Position numbers and translations under genes: made by a program. The notes beneath the pieces were generated by a model. The model was not told the DNA's origin and made no database searches. It worked only from the letters and a program-made list of their open reading frames with translations. A DNA stretch of 64,000 bases from Reyranella sp. CPCC 100927 (GTDB lineage Bacteria; Pseudomonadota; Alphaproteobacteria; Reyranellales; Reyranellaceae): contig NZ_VOHA01000003.1 of NCBI RefSeq assembly GCF_007859315.1, forward strand, positions 670,550-734,549, given 5' to 3'. Within the stretch, counting starts at the first letter, position 1. Every line of letters starts with the position of its first letter. Below, piece by piece: positions 1-8,873 of this stretch.

Positions 1-1
1 G

Positions 2-877
2 GCCGACGCGGCGCCTGTTGTGATCGGCCTGGCGCTGGCCCTGGTCGTCGGCAAGACGGCGATTATGATCGGGTTGGCGCGCATGGTGGGGCTGGCGCCG
101 TCGGTGGCGCGCGAGGCGGCCCTGGTTCTGGGGCCATGCGGCGAATTCGCCTTCGTGCTGGTGACCGCCGCCATCGGGCTGAAGGTGGTGCCGGCGGATG
201 CCGGCGGGATCGTGCTGGTGGTGGTGACGCTCACCATGGTGCTGATCCCGGTGCTGGGCGGCGTGGGCGAGCGCGCCGCACGGCGCGTCGCGCGCACCGA
301 GGCGCCGGAGTCCTTCGAGCCGCCGCCGCAGGACAACCAGGTGCGGGTGCTGATTGTCGGGTATGGCCGCGTCGGCGCACTGGTGGGTGACATGCTGTCG
401 CGCCACGAGGTGCCGTTCCTCGCCATCGATGCCGACCCCAAGGTGGTGACGCGCGAGCGCCAGGGCGGGCGCAAGATCTACTTCGGCGACGCCAGCCGGC
501 CCGAGTTCCTGCGCCGCAGCGGCATCGACAAGGCGCGCGCCCTGGTGGCGACCATGGACGATCCGGCCGCGGTCGGCCGCGTCGTGGCGGCCGCCCATGC
601 CGAGCGGCCCGATCTCACGATCGTGGCACGCGCCCGCGATGCCGAGCACGCCAGCCGGCTCTATGCGCTGGGCGCCACCGACGCCGTGCCCGAGACCATC
701 GAAGCCAGCCTGCAACTGTCGGAGGCGCTGCTGGTCGAGATCGGCCTGCCCATGGGCCTGGTGATCGCCTCGATCCACGAAAAGCGCGACGAGATCCGCA
801 AGGTGCTGGATGTGCCGGGCGCACCGGCGCGCCCCAAGCGCACCGCCCGCCGCGCCCTGAGGCGGACGCGGGAATGA
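2..877 (+). CDS. Kef-type K+/H+ antiporter (CPA2), C-terminal part with RCK domain
   Basis: The gene enters from the left edge, so its start is missing; the frame is open from base 2. The first ~90 residues are hydrophobic membrane segments (GKTAIMIG, GPCGEFAFVLVTAAIGL) typical of the last helices of a CPA2 monovalent cation/proton antiporter. A cytoplasmic Rossmann domain follows, with the nucleotide motif GYGRVG and the acidic strand end FLAIDAD, matching a TrkA-N/RCK module that gates such transporters by NAD(H) or related ligands. The Arg/Lys-rich tail is typical of a cytoplasmic C-terminus. Family assignment is firm; the transported ion cannot be read from this fragment. Confidence 0.85.
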   Translation, partial: ADAAPVVIGLALALVVGKTAIMIGLARMVGLAPSVAREAALVLGPCGEFAFVLVTAAIGLKVVPADAGGIVLVVVTLTMVLIPVLGGVGERAARRVARTEAPESFEPPPQDNQVRVLIVGYGRVGALVGDMLSRHEVPFLAIDADPKVVTRERQGGRKIYFGDASRPEFLRRSGIDKARALVATMDDPAAVGRVVAAAHAERPDLTIVARARDAEHASRLYALGATDAVPETIEASLQLSEALLVEIGLPMGLVIASIHEKRDEIRKVLDVPGAPARPKRTARRALRRTRE

Positions 878-1391
878 ACTTTCTCACCCACGCAGCGGGG
901 AGGGAATCAGCGTCACCGAAACAGGACGCCTGAATTTTCGATGTCGATTTTTGGACTCTTGTCAGTGCCGCACCTGACGCTGTAATGGGCCGCAGGTACG
1001 CGTACTCGCCGCCGGAGATATCGGGCGTTCGGTCGCCGCCGTTCCTGGCACACCGCCGATCCGCTACCGCAACCCAGGGGCAGGCCTGTTGTCGTGGCAG
1101 CAGCGTTCGATGACCCTGAGCCGATGCGGCACGGATTTCAGCAATTTCCGCAACCACTTTGCCGTCGCGCATGGGTTGCGGACGCGACAGGCGATGCCGG
1201 GACTTTCTGTCGCTTTCTGTCGCTTTTCTGTCAGGTCAGGAGAACCCGCTCACGCCTTGGAATCGTTGTCGCCCGGCGTTTCTGTCGTTTCTGTCATCGG
1301 TGCGAGAATGAGCCCCGGTTGCCTGCCCAGCGCCAACCCACTATAAGGCGCGCGCCACGAAATCGACCACCTGCTCACAATGGAGACCACC
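878..1391. other. Gene-free stretch upstream of ndk
   Basis: About 510 bases with no convincing gene. The short open frames here (for example 1089-1346, +) lack a ribosome binding site and recognisable protein composition. The only structure seen is a cluster of TTTCTGTC repeats at 1204-1295. The ndk promoter presumably lies near the right end, and the antiporter terminator, if any, near the left; neither is obvious. Confidence 0.6.
1204..1295. repeat. Five copies of the octamer TTTCTGTC
   Basis: TTTCTGTC occurs at 1204-1211, 1214-1221, 1225-1232, 1279-1286 and 1288-1295. The first two copies are spaced 10 bp apart, the next 11, and the last pair 9, close to one helical turn. All point the same way, about 100 bp upstream of ndk. 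Such helically phased repeats can be binding sites for a regulator, but nothing identifies one. Confidence 0.6.
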
Positions 1392-1814
1392 ATGGCGCTG
1401 GAGCGCACCTTCTCGATCATCAAGCCGGACGCCACGCGTCGCAACCTGACGGGCAAGATCAACGCCCGCTTCGAGGAGGCCGGCCTGCGCATCGTCGCCC
1501 AGCGCCGTATCTGGATGACCCAGACCCAGGCCGAGACCTTCTACGGCGTGCACAAGGAGCGGCCGTTCTTCAAGAGCCTGGTCGCGTTCATGACGTCGGG
1601 CCCGGTGGTCGTGCAGGTGCTGGAAGGCGAGAACGCCATTGCCCGCAACCGCGAGATCATGGGCGCCACCAACCCGGCCAACGCCGCGCCCGGCACCATC
1701 CGCAAGGACTTCGCCGAATCGGTCGAGGCCAACTCGGCGCACGGCTCGGACTCGCCCGAGAACGCCGCCATCGAGATCGCCTACTTCTTCGCCGGCCACG
1801 AGCTGGTGGGCTGA
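1392..1814 (+). CDS. ndk: Nucleoside diphosphate kinase
   Basis: Transfers the gamma-phosphate from ATP to NDPs through a phosphohistidine intermediate, keeping NTP and dNTP pools balanced in the cytoplasm. The product is 140 residues, the standard bacterial length. It starts [14 protein letters not shown], the family N-terminus, and has the active-site His at residue 117 within [12 protein letters not shown]. An ATG four codons upstream (1380) is open, but 1392 is chosen because GGAG at 1382-1385 sits six bases before it and the family begins here. It is monocistronic, followed by a clear hairpin. Confidence 0.98.
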   Translation: MALERTFSIIKPDATRRNLTGKINARFEEAGLRIVAQRRIWMTQTQAETFYGVHKERPFFKSLVAFMTSGPVVVQVLEGENAIARNREIMGATNPANAAPGTIRKDFAESVEANSAHGSDSPENAAIEIAYFFAGHELVG

Positions 1815-1836
1815 GCCCGATCGCCTGCGCAAAAAG

Positions 1837-1861
1837 AAAGGCGGCCGAGATGGCCGCCTTT
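1837..1861. terminator. Bidirectional terminator between ndk and the COX IV gene
   Basis: A perfect 10-bp stem, AAAGGCGGCC (1837-1846) and GGCCGCCTTT (1852-1861), has a 5-base loop. It is preceded by an A-rich run (1831-1839) and followed by T residues, so it can act as an intrinsic terminator on both strands. It lies exactly between the convergent ends of ndk and the downstream minus-strand gene. Confidence 0.85.
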
Positions 1862-1883
1862 CGTCTGTTGGAATAGCGGGTGA

Positions 1884-2087
1884 TCAGCGCCGGATGGCGG
1901 CCACGATGGTGAGCGCGATCAGCGCGATGAACATGGCGACGATCACCGACCAGCCCATCTTGGCGACGACGCCGAAGGCCAGGCCGAGCACGATGATCAG
2001 AAGGGCCAGGATCGTATAGCCCGTGAGCTTCATCACGCCGTCATACGTCTGACGGTGCTGCCGCATGTCGAATTCGGAATCGGCCAT
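1884..2087 (-). CDS. aa3-type cytochrome c oxidase subunit IV
   Basis: A 67-residue inner-membrane peptide beginning MADSEFDMRQHRQTYDGVMKL. This matches the small subunit IV family associated with alphaproteobacterial aa3 oxidases: an acidic/aromatic N-terminal stretch, then one long membrane helix. The hydrophobic segment spans about residues 25-60. The start at 2087 is preferred over an in-frame upstream start at 2108 because the family begins MAD and GGGAAG lies just before it. The main oxidase genes are not nearby; these peptides are often encoded alone. Confidence 0.85.
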   Translation of the reverse strand: MADSEFDMRQHRQTYDGVMKLTGYTILALLIIVLGLAFGVVAKMGWSVIVAMFIALIALTIVAAIRR

Positions 2088-2192
2088 GGATCTTCCCAAC
2101 GCAGTCAAAGAATAGGTCGGCGGCAGGGCCGCATCAGAGGGTTATAACCAAGCGAACGGCCGGCGAAAAGCCCTTGTCGAGGGCCGAGTTAG

Positions 2193-2277
2193 CTTCATGG
2201 TGAGCTTGTCGAACCATGAAGCCTCGCACCGGAGCGCTGCGTGGCTCGCTTCATGGTTCGACAGGCTCACCATGAAG
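2193..2277. repeat. Nested 29-bp inverted repeat
   Basis: Two 29-bp arms (2193-2221 and 2249-2277) are reverse complements with a single mismatch. Each arm is also an imperfect palindrome (CTTCATGGT at one end, ACCATGAAG at the other), with a GAGCCTGTCGAAC-like core. The element lies just past the stop of the minus-strand hutD-like gene and could end its transcript. Similar short palindromic elements are common in alphaproteobacterial genomes. Confidence 0.75.
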
Positions 2278-2289
2278 TGGCATCGGGCC

Positions 2290-2874
2290 TCAGGCGGCCG
2301 GTCGGATGACGGCGGCAATCAGCATCGACCACGGCCGATAGGGCTCGAAGGCCAGGGGCACGGCTGCGTCGGCATGCACGGCGGCGTGCCCGACATCGAG
2401 CGGTACCGGCGGGCCGCCATCCACGACCAGGGTGAAGCCGCCCCGTGCCGCGTAGAGCACGACCGTGCCATCGGACTCGCGCACCCGGCCCGAACCCGGG
2501 AAACAGAGCACGTGGCCGGTGTAGCGGCCACGGCGCAGCATCAGGTTGAAGGCCTGAACGAGGCCGTCAGTCTCCAGGTCACAGGCCGTTGGCGTGGCGC
2601 CATCAAAGGCGATGGGTTGGAAGATCTCGACCGGTGCTGGCGCAGCGCCATTGAAGCCAAGCCGCAGTCCCGCCCCCAGGGGCAGGAGGATGCGATCGAT
2701 GCCGGGCAGAGTCGAGAACGGGCCGGCGCGGCCGATGTCGCTGATGTCGACCCGCCAGTCGGCCACATCGAAGTCGGCGCCGGGCGGCGTGGCCGCGATG
2801 GCGCGCGTGATGCCGCCCTTGTTCTTCCACGGTACCGCCGGCAGGCGGTCGACGCGGATGGTGTTCACGGTCAT
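2290..2874 (-). CDS. HutD/Ves family cupin-like protein
   Basis: 194 residues. The N-terminal signature VDRLPAVPWKNKGGITRAIA and the later WRVDISDI, GPFSTLPGIDRIL and LGAGLRLGF blocks are those of the HutD/Ves family, a small bicupin fold linked in other bacteria to histidine-utilisation or stress loci but without a proven reaction. The ATG at 2874 overlaps the purN stop (ATGA), so it is translated from the purM-purN transcript. No hut genes are present here. The fold assignment is good; the function is not known. Confidence 0.85.
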   Translation of the reverse strand: MTVNTIRVDRLPAVPWKNKGGITRAIAATPPGADFDVADWRVDISDIGRAGPFSTLPGIDRILLPLGAGLRLGFNGAAPAPVEIFQPIAFDGATPTACDLETDGLVQAFNLMLRRGRYTGHVLCFPGSGRVRESDGTVVLYAARGGFTLVVDGGPPVPLDVGHAAVHADAAVPLAFEPYRPWSMLIAAVIRPAA

Positions 2875-3518
2875 GGCCGCCACAAGACGGCAGCGTCGGC
2901 GGCGACGCCGTCGATGACGACGCGGTTCGCCGCGGCGAGCCGCACCCGGCGTTCGCCGAACCAGCGCAGGACCAGCGGATAGAGGTCGTGCTCGGCCTTC
3001 AGGATGCGCGCCGACAGGGTCTCGACGCTGTCGTCCGGATGCACCGGCACGGCGGCCTGCGCCACGATGGGGCCGCCGTCGAGGTCGTTGGTCACGAAAT
3101 GCACGGTGGCGCCGCTGACGCGCACGCCGGAAGCGATCGCCTGCTGCTGCACGTGCATGCCCTTGAAGGACGGCAGCAGCGAGGGGTGGATGTTGATGAT
3201 GCGATCGGCCCAGCGTGTGGGAAACCATGGGCTGAAGATGCGCATGAAACCGGCCAGGCAGACCAGTTCGACGCCGGCGGCCTCGAGCGCGGCGCTGACG
3301 GCGCGATCGAAGCTCTCGCGGTCGGCGTGGTCGCGGTGCGGCACGACCGCCGTCGGCACGCCGAACCGCGCGGCATGCGCCAGTCCGCCGGCATCGGTGC
3401 GGTTGCTGACCACCAACGCGATCGTCGCCGGAAAGCCGGGCGTGGCGCAGGCCTCGAGCAGTGCCAGCAGGTTGCTGCCGCGGCCCGAGATCAGCACGCC
3501 GACTTTCAGCGGCGCCAT
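2871..3518 (-). CDS. purN: Phosphoribosylglycinamide formyltransferase (GAR transformylase)
   Basis: Formylates GAR with 10-formyl-THF in de novo purine synthesis. The 215-residue product shows the glycine-rich N-terminus [19 protein letters not shown], the catalytic Asn/His block [13 protein letters not shown] and the Asp-containing segment [14 protein letters not shown]. The ATG at 3518 lies inside the end of purM (13-bp overlap) and the stop overlaps the hutD-like start, so purM-purN-hutD is one tightly packed operon. An open frame extends further upstream but only antisense-like, low-complexity sequence lies there. Confidence 0.97.
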   Translation of the reverse strand: MAPLKVGVLISGRGSNLLALLEACATPGFPATIALVVSNRTDAGGLAHAARFGVPTAVVPHRDHADRESFDRAVSAALEAAGVELVCLAGFMRIFSPWFPTRWADRIINIHPSLLPSFKGMHVQQQAIASGVRVSGATVHFVTNDLDGGPIVAQAAVPVHPDDSVETLSARILKAEHDLYPLVLRWFGERRVRLAAANRVVIDGVAADAAVLWRP

Positions 3519-4597
3519 AGCGCGTCGGCGTTGGCGACGATGCAGTCGGCCTCGGTCTGCGGCGCCGTCTCGACGACGCCGACGGTGCTGACGGCCTCGC
3601 CCGCGTCCGTGAGGCATGCCGTCACGCGCTCGACGTCGGCGGCGGCGACCGCCACCACCATGCCCAGGCCGCTGTTGAAGGTCTGCAGCATGTCGTCGGT
3701 CGGCACGTTGCCGACGTCGCGCAGCCACCCGAAGACCGGCGGCGGTGCCCACGTCGTGGCGTCGAGCGTCGCGCGCAGGCCGTCGGGCAGCATGCGCGGC
3801 ACGTTGCCGGGCAGGCCGCCGCCGGTGATGTGCGCCAGGCCCTTGATGGCACCCGTGGTGCGAATAGCGGCCAGCATCGAGCGGACATAGATGCGTGTCG
3901 GTGCCAGCAGCGCCCGGGCCAGCGTTGTGTCGCCGGCGAACGGTGCCGGCGCATCCAGCGCCAGGCCGCTGCGCTCGACAATACGGCGCACCAGGGAGAA
4001 GCCGTTGGAATGCAGGCCGACCGAGGCGACGCCCAGCAGCACGTCGCCGGCGGCGATATCGGGCCTGGGCAACAACTGGCCACGCTCGGCGGCACCCACG
4101 GCGAAGCCGGCGAGGTCGTAGTCGCCGTCGCCGTACATGCCCGGCATCTCGGCCGTCTCGCCGCCGGTGAGGGCGCAACCGGCCTGCCGGCAGCCCTCGG
4201 CGATGCCGGCCACCACGGCCCGGCCGGCCGCCACGTCCAGGCGCCCGGTGGCGTAGTAGTCGAGGAAGAACAGGGGTTCGGCGCCTTGCACGACGATGTC
4301 GTTGACGCACATCGCCACCAGGTCGATGCCGACCGTGTCGTGGATCGCGGCATCGATCGCCAGGCGCAGCTTGGTGCCGACGCCGTCGGTACCGGAGACC
4401 AGGATCGGGTCGGTGAAGCCGGCCGCCTTGAGGTCGAACAGGGCGCCGAAGCCGCCCAGGCCGCCCATGACGCCGGGCCGCTGCGTCGACTTGGCCAGCG
4501 GCTTGATCTGCTCCACCAGCGAATCGCCGGCCTCGATATCCACGCCGGCGTCCTTGTAGGTGAGCGGGGCGTGGTTATGGTCCTTGGGGAGGTTCAA
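3506..4597 (-). CDS. purM: Phosphoribosylformylglycinamidine cyclo-ligase (AIR synthetase)
   Basis: Closes the imidazole ring of AIR in purine synthesis using ATP. The product is 363 residues. Family landmarks are [46 protein letters not shown], the glycine-rich [14 protein letters not shown] block and [16 protein letters not shown]. It is the first gene of the purM-purN operon, divergent from the DUF2066 gene with 58 bp between starts. That purM/DUF2066 divergence is a conserved arrangement in alphaproteobacteria. Confidence 0.98.
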   Translation of the reverse strand: MNLPKDHNHAPLTYKDAGVDIEAGDSLVEQIKPLAKSTQRPGVMGGLGGFGALFDLKAAGFTDPILVSGTDGVGTKLRLAIDAAIHDTVGIDLVAMCVNDIVVQGAEPLFFLDYYATGRLDVAAGRAVVAGIAEGCRQAGCALTGGETAEMPGMYGDGDYDLAGFAVGAAERGQLLPRPDIAAGDVLLGVASVGLHSNGFSLVRRIVERSGLALDAPAPFAGDTTLARALLAPTRIYVRSMLAAIRTTGAIKGLAHITGGGLPGNVPRMLPDGLRATLDATTWAPPPVFGWLRDVGNVPTDDMLQTFNSGLGMVVAVAAADVERVTACLTDAGEAVSTVGVVETAPQTEADCIVANADALWRR

Positions 4598-4655
4598 CAG
4601 GCCGCTTTCATGCTAGGAATCGGGCGCGAAAATATCGGAACACGAGGGCTTTGCA

Positions 4656-5774
4656 ATGGCGGTCGCAGCGGCGTTTTCCCCATGGCGGTGGACCCGGGGA
4701 CGCTTGGTGGTGGGTCTGGCGCTGTGGCTGGCCGCAGTGACGGTGCCGATGGCCCCGGTGGCCGCGCAACAGCGCCAGGCCGATGATCCCGTCTTCACGG
4801 TCACCAACGTACCGGTCGACGTCAGCGCGCCCAACCCTTTGCAGGCCCGTGAAAAGGCCTTGGTGGAGGGCGAGAAGCGGGCCTTCGAGGTGCTGGTGCG
4901 GCGTCTGGTCGCTGCCGAGGATGTCGCCAAGTTCCCGACGCCCTCGGACGCCGACCTCGAGACCATGGTCAAGGGCTTCGAGTTCGCCGAGGAGCGCACG
5001 GCGCCGGGCCGCTACATTGCGCTGCTGTCGGTGGTCTTCCGGGCCGATCGCATCGCCGGGATGATCCGCGGCGCTGCCGTGCCGTTCGTGGCCTCGTCGG
5101 CGCCGCCGGTGCTGACCATTCCGCTGGTGCGCACCAGCACCGGCGTCGTGGCGCTGGGCGAGAAGACGCCATGGCGTGACGCCTGGGGGACCGTGGCCAA
5201 GGCCGGCGGCCTGGTACCGATGCGTGTGTTGCGCGCCGACGCCGAGGACCTGAAGGGGCTCGATCCCGAGCAGGCGTTTGTCGGGGACACCGCGGTGCTC
5301 GGCCGCATTGCCGAGCGGTACGGCGTGCATCGCGTGCTGGTTTCCATTGCGTCGGGCGAAACCGACGGGCCGTTCGCCGTGTCGGGCACCCTCTACGAGA
5401 TCGGCCTGGGCGAGAAGACCGCCATGCCGGCGCAGAACGCGGTGGCTGCCGACAAACTCACCGAGGCCGCGGTGCGGCACCGGACCAAGCTGGAGGAGGA
5501 CTGGAAGTCCGTCGCGGCGCTGTCGCACGATATCGCCGACGCGGTGGTCGTCACGGTGCCGCTGAAGGATCTCGCCGAATGGGTGAAGGTGCGGCGGCGC
5601 ATTTCCGCGGTGGCCTCGGTGCGCCGGGTGCAGGTGCAGACCTTGGAGGAAGGGCGTGCTGTCGTCGTGGTGAATTTCGTCGGCACCCGTGCCCAGCTCG
5701 ACAGGGCGATGCAGCAGCAGGGCCTGTCCCTGGTCGATGGTGGCGGCACCGGCCTGTCGATCGTGATGCGATAA
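4656..5774 (+). CDS. DUF2066 domain-containing exported protein
   Basis: 372 residues. Residues 1-38 form a signal peptide (Arg-containing start, hydrophobic stretch VVGLALWLAAVTVPMAPVAA). The mature part begins with a conserved FTVTNVPVDVSAPNPLQARE stretch typical of DUF2066, continues with EGEKRAFEVLVRRLV and ends with a helix-strand domain. The role is unknown; it presumably acts in the periplasm. The family is often found beside PgsA-like, PerM and Hda genes, as here, so it may share an envelope or cell-cycle context. Confidence 0.8.
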   Translation: MAVAAAFSPWRWTRGRLVVGLALWLAAVTVPMAPVAAQQRQADDPVFTVTNVPVDVSAPNPLQAREKALVEGEKRAFEVLVRRLVAAEDVAKFPTPSDADLETMVKGFEFAEERTAPGRYIALLSVVFRADRIAGMIRGAAVPFVASSAPPVLTIPLVRTSTGVVALGEKTPWRDAWGTVAKAGGLVPMRVLRADAEDLKGLDPEQAFVGDTAVLGRIAERYGVHRVLVSIASGETDGPFAVSGTLYEIGLGEKTAMPAQNAVAADKLTEAAVRHRTKLEEDWKSVAALSHDIADAVVVTVPLKDLAEWVKVRRRISAVASVRRVQVQTLEEGRAVVVVNFVGTRAQLDRAMQQQGLSLVDGGGTGLSIVMR

Positions 5775-5792
5775 CCAAGAGGGAGGACGTCC

Positions 5793-7136
5793 ATGCACAG
5801 CATCACTTCCATGCGGAACTTGCCGCCGGCGATGGCGATGGCCGCGGCGCTGTTGAGCGCGGGTACGGCCCTGGCCGAGACGGCGCCGCTCGATGGGCGC
5901 ATCGATGCGGCGGTGAACGCCGTCGAGCCCAAGGTGGTCGCCTGGCGCCGCGACATCCATCAGAACCCCGAGCTGGGCTTCCAGGAGGTGCGTACCGCCA
6001 AGCTGGTGGCCGACCATCTGACGGCGCTGGGCTACGAAGTGAAGACCGGCGTCGGCCGCACCGGAGTCGTTGCGCTGCTACGCGGCGGCAAGCCCGGCCC
6101 TGTGGTGGCGCTGCGCGCCGATATGGACGCGCTGCCGGTCAAGGAAGAGGTCGACGTTCCCTTCGCGTCCAAGGTCATGGCGACGTGGCGCGGCCAGCAG
6201 GTGTCGGTGATGCACGCCTGCGGCCATGACGCGCATGTCGCGATCCTGATGGGCGTCGCCGAGGTCTTGGCGTCCTTGAAGGCGGATCTGCCGGGGACCA
6301 TCAAGCTGCTGTTCCAGCCCGCCGAAGAGGGCTCCCCGGACGGCACTGCCGGCGGCGCCACGTCGATGGTGCGTGACGGCGCCATGCAGAATCCCAAGCC
6401 CGAGGCGATCTTCGGCCTGCATGTGACATCGGCGATGCGGGTGGGGGACATCGCCCTGAAACCGGCCGGCCTGATGGCAAGCTCCGACAGCCTGCGCATC
6501 GAGATCAAGGGCAGCCAGACCCATGGCGCCATGCCGTGGGGCGGTGTCGATCCGATCGTGGCGGCAGCCCAGGTCGTGATGGCATTGCAGACCATTCCCA
6601 GCCGCCAGATCGACGTGACGCGCTCGCCGGTCGTGGTGACGGTCGGCAGCATCCACGGCGGCAACCGCGGCAACATCATCCCCGAGACCGTCCTCATGGA
6701 GGGTACGATCCGCTCCCATGACGAGGGCATCCGCGATCAGCTGCATGCCAAGATCAAGGAGGTGACCGAGGCCACCGCGCGTGCCGCCGGGACCGAGGCG
6801 AAGGTCACGATCAACCGCGGCTATCCGGTGACCTACAACGATCCGCCGCTCACCGAGTGGGCCGGCGCCAGCCTGCGTCGCGCTGCCGGCGATGAGCGCG
6901 TGCAGGAGTCGCGGCCGGTGATGGGCGCCGAAGATTTCTCGATCCTGGCGCGCGAGGCGCCGGGCGTGTTCTTTTTCCTCGGCATCACGCCGGCCGACAA
7001 GCGGCCGGGTGCCACCGGCATGGGCGGCGCCGCCCCCAACCATTCGCCGCGCTTCTTCATCGACGAGTCCGGCCTGAAGCTGGGCGTGCGGGCGCTGTCG
7101 TTCCTCGCCGTCGACTATCTTGGCCGCAAGAAGTGA
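5793..7136 (+). CDS. M20-family amidohydrolase, exported
   Basis: 447 residues, related to hippurate hydrolase/IAA-amino acid hydrolase/AmaB-type aminoacylases. Residues 1-28 look like a signal peptide ending ALA, so the enzyme is probably periplasmic. Metal and catalytic motifs are present: RRDIHQNPELGFQE, ALRADMDALPV, HACGHDAHVAIL, FQPAEEG, FGLHV and the late His in APNHSPRFF. Substrates are likely N-acyl amino acids, but the specificity cannot be read. GGGAGG lies nine bases before the ATG. It is inserted between the DUF2066 and phosphotransferase genes and probably co-transcribed with them. Confidence 0.9.
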   Translation: MHSITSMRNLPPAMAMAAALLSAGTALAETAPLDGRIDAAVNAVEPKVVAWRRDIHQNPELGFQEVRTAKLVADHLTALGYEVKTGVGRTGVVALLRGGKPGPVVALRADMDALPVKEEVDVPFASKVMATWRGQQVSVMHACGHDAHVAILMGVAEVLASLKADLPGTIKLLFQPAEEGSPDGTAGGATSMVRDGAMQNPKPEAIFGLHVTSAMRVGDIALKPAGLMASSDSLRIEIKGSQTHGAMPWGGVDPIVAAAQVVMALQTIPSRQIDVTRSPVVVTVGSIHGGNRGNIIPETVLMEGTIRSHDEGIRDQLHAKIKEVTEATARAAGTEAKVTINRGYPVTYNDPPLTEWAGASLRRAAGDERVQESRPVMGAEDFSILAREAPGVFFFLGITPADKRPGATGMGGAAPNHSPRFFIDESGLKLGVRALSFLAVDYLGRKK

Positions 7137-7166
7137 GGATGCCGGTCGCTGCGCGATGGGCCCCTT

Positions 7167-7192
7167 CCTCTCCCCGCTCTCGCGGGGAGAGG
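7167..7192. repeat. Hairpin of the CCTCTCCCCG/CGGGGAGAGG type
   Basis: Perfect 10-bp arms, CCTCTCCCCG (7167-7176) and CGGGGAGAGG (7183-7192), with a 6-base loop. The right arm overlaps the probable ribosome binding site (GGAGAGGAG) of the next gene at 7204, so folding could limit its translation. It also resembles other GGGGAGG hairpins in this window. Confidence 0.65.
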
Positions 7193-7203
7193 AGATATCC
7201 CGC

Positions 7204-7779
7204 ATGATCGCGCATATTCCCAATCTGCTCAGCCTGGCGCGGCTGGGGGCCGTGCCGGTCGTGATCTGGTGCGTGCTGGCCGGCGAGAATGTCGCGGCGT
7301 TCTGGGTGTTCCTGCTCGCCGGCCTGTCCGATGCGTTCGACGGCATGATCGCCAAGCGCTTCAACGTCACCAGCCAGTTCGGTGCCTGGCTCGATCCGCT
7401 GGCGGACAAGGCGCTGCTGGTCGGCACCTACGTGGCGCTGACGCTGCGCGATGCGCTGCCGATGTGGCTCACCATCCTGGTCGTTTTCCGTGATGCGCTG
7501 ATCGTGGGCGGCGCGCTCACCGTGCAGGCGCTGACGCAGCGCTTCCATGTCGAGCCGCTGATGATCAGCAAGGTCAATACCGCGCTGCAGATCGGCCTGG
7601 TGGTGGCGGTGATGGCCGAGCGCGCCTATTTCAGCATGCCGCCGCATCTCGTCACCTGGGGCGCGGCGCTGGTTGCGGCAACGACCGTGCTGTCGGGTGT
7701 GACCTATGCCATAACCTGGTCGCGTCGCGTCACCGCCTGGGAGCGCGAGCGCAAGGAAGGGGAGCAGCCCAAGCAATGA
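7204..7779 (+). CDS. CDP-alcohol phosphatidyltransferase family protein
   Basis: Integral membrane enzyme of 191 residues that transfers a phosphatidyl group from CDP-diacylglycerol to an alcohol (PgsA or cardiolipin-synthase-like). The CDP-alcohol signature reads DAFDGMIAKRF followed by FGAWLDPLADK. The usual Arg after DGxxA is Lys here, as in the subfamily often found beside PerM genes. The start is taken at MIAHIPNLLSLARL; an upstream in-frame ATG at 7156 would add a non-conserved, hairpin-coded leader. It overlaps the downstream permease by ATGA. Confidence 0.9.
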   Translation: MIAHIPNLLSLARLGAVPVVIWCVLAGENVAAFWVFLLAGLSDAFDGMIAKRFNVTSQFGAWLDPLADKALLVGTYVALTLRDALPMWLTILVVFRDALIVGGALTVQALTQRFHVEPLMISKVNTALQIGLVVAVMAERAYFSMPPHLVTWGAALVAATTVLSGVTYAITWSRRVTAWERERKEGEQPKQ

Positions 7780-8873
7780 CCGCAGGGCGACAGATCCGGT
7801 TCTGGTTGATCGGCGCGCTGGCCGCCGGGGTGCTCATCTGGCTGCTGCGCGACATGCTGCTGCCGTTCGTGGCCGGCCTGGCGATTGCCTATTTCCTCAA
7901 TCCGCTGACCGATCGTATCGAGAAGCTGGTCCGCTCGCGCACCGTGGCGACGATCATCATCGTCGTCATCGCAACTCTGGTGATGATCGGGCTGCTGCTT
8001 GCCATCGTGCCCTTGGTGTCCGAGCAGCTGGCGACCCTGGCGCGCAAGCTGCCGGAGTACACCGCGCGCCTGTACAACCGGCTGCTGCCCATCCTGCAGA
8101 CGTTGCAGGAACGCTTCGGCGTCGATGCCGGCAGCGCCAAGGATTTCGAGAGCGTGCTGGCCGCGCGCGCCGGCGATGCCCTGAAATTCGTCGGCACCGT
8201 CCTGGGCTCGCTGCTGACCAGCGGTTTCGCTCTGGTGAATCTGCTGGCGCTGCTGTTCCTGACGCCGGTGATCGCGTTCTACCTGATGCGCGACTGGCCC
8301 AGGCTGGTGGCCGCCGTCGACAGCTACCTGCCGCGCGCGCATGCCGACACCATCCGAAGCCTGATGCGCGAATCCAACGTCGCCGTCGCCGGTTACGTCC
8401 GTGGCCAGGCCTCGGTCTGCCTGGTGCTGGCGTTCTACTACGGCGCGGCGCTGGCGCTGGTGGGGCTCGATTTCGGGCTTATCATCGGCATCATCGTCGG
8501 GATGATCTCGTTTATCCCGTATGTCGGCAGTTTCATCGGTGCGGTGCTGTCCGTCGGCATGGCTCTGGCGCAGTTTCCGCCCGATTGGCTGAGCGTCGGC
8601 AAGGTCATTGCCATATTTGCCTTTGGCCAGTTCATGGAAGGCAACGTGCTGGCGCCCAAGCTGGTGGGCGAGAGCATCGGCATCCATCCGGTCTGGCTGA
8701 TGTTCGCCCTGCTGGCGGGCGGCAGCTTGTTCGGCTTTGTCGGTCTGCTGTTGTCGGTGCCCATCGCCGCCGTGATCGGCGTCATGGTGCGCTTCGCGCT
8801 GCGTGAGTACCGCGACAGCGCCTACTACCGGGGCACGACCGAGCGGGTGTTTCTGGATTCCGACCACCGCTGA
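7776..8873 (+). CDS. AI-2E/PerM family membrane transporter
   Basis: 365 residues with about eight predicted membrane segments (for example LAAGVLIWLLRDMLL, VATIIIVVIATLVMIGLLLA, SFIPYVGSFIGAVLSVGMA). This is the AI-2E permease superfamily, whose members export small signalling molecules or act as Na+/H+ antiporters. The family landmark near the C-terminus (EGNVLAPKLVGESIGIHP) is present. It is translationally coupled on both sides: ATGA with the phosphotransferase and TGATG with hda. The substrate is unknown. Confidence 0.9.
   Translation: MTAGRQIRFWLIGALAAGVLIWLLRDMLLPFVAGLAIAYFLNPLTDRIEKLVRSRTVATIIIVVIATLVMIGLLLAIVPLVSEQLATLARKLPEYTARLYNRLLPILQTLQERFGVDAGSAKDFESVLAARAGDALKFVGTVLGSLLTSGFALVNLLALLFLTPVIAFYLMRDWPRLVAAVDSYLPRAHADTIRSLMRESNVAVAGYVRGQASVCLVLAFYYGAALALVGLDFGLIIGIIVGMISFIPYVGSFIGAVLSVGMALAQFPPDWLSVGKVIAIFAFGQFMEGNVLAPKLVGESIGIHPVWLMFALLAGGSLFGFVGLLLSVPIAAVIGVMVRFALREYRDSAYYRGTTERVFLDSDHR

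Noticed and set aside
1089..1346. 85-codon open frame upstream of ndk
   Set aside because: No RBS, no family-like pattern, and its end coincides with the repeat cluster.
2197..2982. 261-codon plus-strand open frame over the hutD-like region
   Set aside because: It starts inside a palindromic repeat and runs antisense to a recognisable HutD/Ves protein.
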